A stretch of 6,507 bases of DNA, taken from Rickettsiales bacterium (GTDB taxonomy: Bacteria > Pseudomonadota > Alphaproteobacteria > Rickettsiales > UBA3002). This document shows positions 5,813 to 6,507 of this stretch, piece after piece (positions within the stretch are counted from its first letter, which is position 1; every line of letters starts with the position of its first letter). The position numbers were made by a program, and so were the translations under genes. The notes beneath the pieces were generated by a model. The model was not told the DNA's origin. It made no database searches and saw only the letters and a list, made by a program, of their open reading frames with translations. Where the stretch lies: positions 1 through 6,507 of the forward strand of contig JAIXZB010000057.1 of NCBI GenBank assembly GCA_027489915.1. Reading direction: 5' to 3'.

Positions 5813-6507
5813 CTACTCAGAGAGAAGCTGAAGGATGTTGTTTGGCAGACGATTGGTTTGCGCCAGCAGCGAAAGTGAAGGCTGGTATTTCACCTGATCT
5901 TCGGGGTTATCGGGAAGAATGGTGGAAATATCGGCTGCATTGAGGGTGCTGCGTGCGGCATCCTGATTTTGCAGGGCAGATTCTACAGTGCTTGCTGCAA
6001 TATCCAACGCTTCTGCGATGTTATTGATGGTTGCCGCACCCTGCTCAAATGTTTCAAGCGCCGCGGTTAATGTTTCGAGCGCGCGCTGGGCAGATTCGCT
6101 CGTGCCAACAGAGATTTCGCCGCTTCCAAGTAACGATTTACTACTGAAGCTCGGAATAGTTCCGCCATTCTCAACACCCAATGCATCGGCAGATAAACTG
6201 CCATCTAGCACATATTTTCCAGCAAATTTTGCATTTTCCACTGCGGCGTCAATGGCGCTAACGAGCGCCTTGAACTCAGCGCTTAATTCTTTGCGTGTTG
6301 CATCAGTTGTTTCAGCATTTGCGGATTGATTGGCAATCTCTTGCAGACGCCCAAGAATTTTTCCTACCTCGCCGCCTGCTTTTGCTGCCACTTCAACTTG
6401 GCTTGCGCTCTGTGCAATATTCACAGAAGCAGAGCGAAGCCCCGTTACCTGCGTTTGCAGCGAGATGGCTTTTGATAAGCCGGATTCCGCATTATTCGCC
6501 CCTGTAA
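5813..6507 (-). CDS. Flagellin, N-terminus outside window
   Basis: Flagellin is the filament subunit of the flagellum, exported through the flagellar type III system. The 231 visible residues start inside the N-terminal D0/D1 helices (SGLSKAISLQTQVTGLRSA), followed by a helix with GRLQEIANQSANAET near visible residues 54-68, KFAGKYVLDG, a central loop of about 25 residues, a C-terminal D1 helix ending NQDAARSTLNAADIS, and the D0 end SLLAQTNRLPNNILQLLSE. The order and the ends match flagellins, which end with a similar AQANQxPQxxLxLL. No D2/D3 outer domains fit in the small central loop, so the full protein should be about 275 residues. An internal GTG at 6424 is not the start, because the frame is open to the window edge with flagellin-like sequence. 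The hook-associated protein FlgL is a less likely alternative. The polymerase gene lies 55 bp downstream in the same direction. Confidence 0.9.
   Translation of the reverse strand, partial: TGANNAESGLSKAISLQTQVTGLRSASVNIAQSASQVEVAAKAGGEVGKILGRLQEIANQSANAETTDATRKELSAEFKALVSAIDAAVENAKFAGKYVLDGSLSADALGVENGGTIPSFSSKSLLGSGEISVGTSESAQRALETLTAALETFEQGAATINNIAEALDIAASTVESALQNQDAARSTLNAADISTILPDNPEDQVKYQPSLSLLAQTNRLPNNILQLLSE

Noticed and set aside
1..6507. CRISPR array, insertion sequence, tRNA or rRNA, phage or defence system
   Set aside because: Reading both strands showed no regularly spaced repeats, transposase motifs, terminal inverted repeats, or tRNA-like sequence. All sizable frames are explained by housekeeping genes.

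Overview
The window looks like an ordinary stretch of a compact bacterial chromosome, most likely from an alphaproteobacterium or a close relative. The evidence for that is a hexameric-type citrate synthase of the kind found in Gram-negative bacteria, a short flagellin, an E. coli-like NhaA, and frequent weak or absent Shine-Dalgarno sites. Base composition appears near 50% GC by eye. The taxonomic guess is inference only.

Layout from left to right: the N-terminal third of thiC on the minus strand, running off the left edge; mutY on the plus strand, divergent from thiC across 60 bp; nhaA on the minus strand, convergent with mutY and overlapping its 3' end by 43 bp; gltA on the plus strand, divergent from nhaA across 134 bp; a Y-family translesion DNA polymerase on the minus strand, convergent with gltA with 7 bp between the stop codons; and the C-terminal part of a flagellin gene on the minus strand, running off the right edge. 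No stretch of 300 bp lacks a gene. The longest gap is the 134-bp nhaA/gltA spacer.

The genes do not form one pathway. They cover thiamin precursor synthesis (thiC), 8-oxoG:A mismatch repair (mutY), Na+/H+ exchange (nhaA), TCA-cycle entry (gltA), lesion bypass (polymerase) and motility (flagellin). Strands alternate, so most genes are probably single transcription units. Only the flagellin and polymerase genes share a direction with a short gap (55 bp).

I found no RNA gene, mobile element, CRISPR array or clear new multi-gene system. The points worth a second look are protein-level: a MutY with Glu at the position of the catalytic Asp138, a citrate synthase with a histone-H1-like Lys/Ala/Pro N-terminal extension, a Y-family polymerase with a UmuC-like motif I and a beta-clamp motif, and a very short flagellin. 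There are also start-site oddities: a GTG start for nhaA beside a decoy ATG, and possible leaderless transcripts for mutY and the polymerase.
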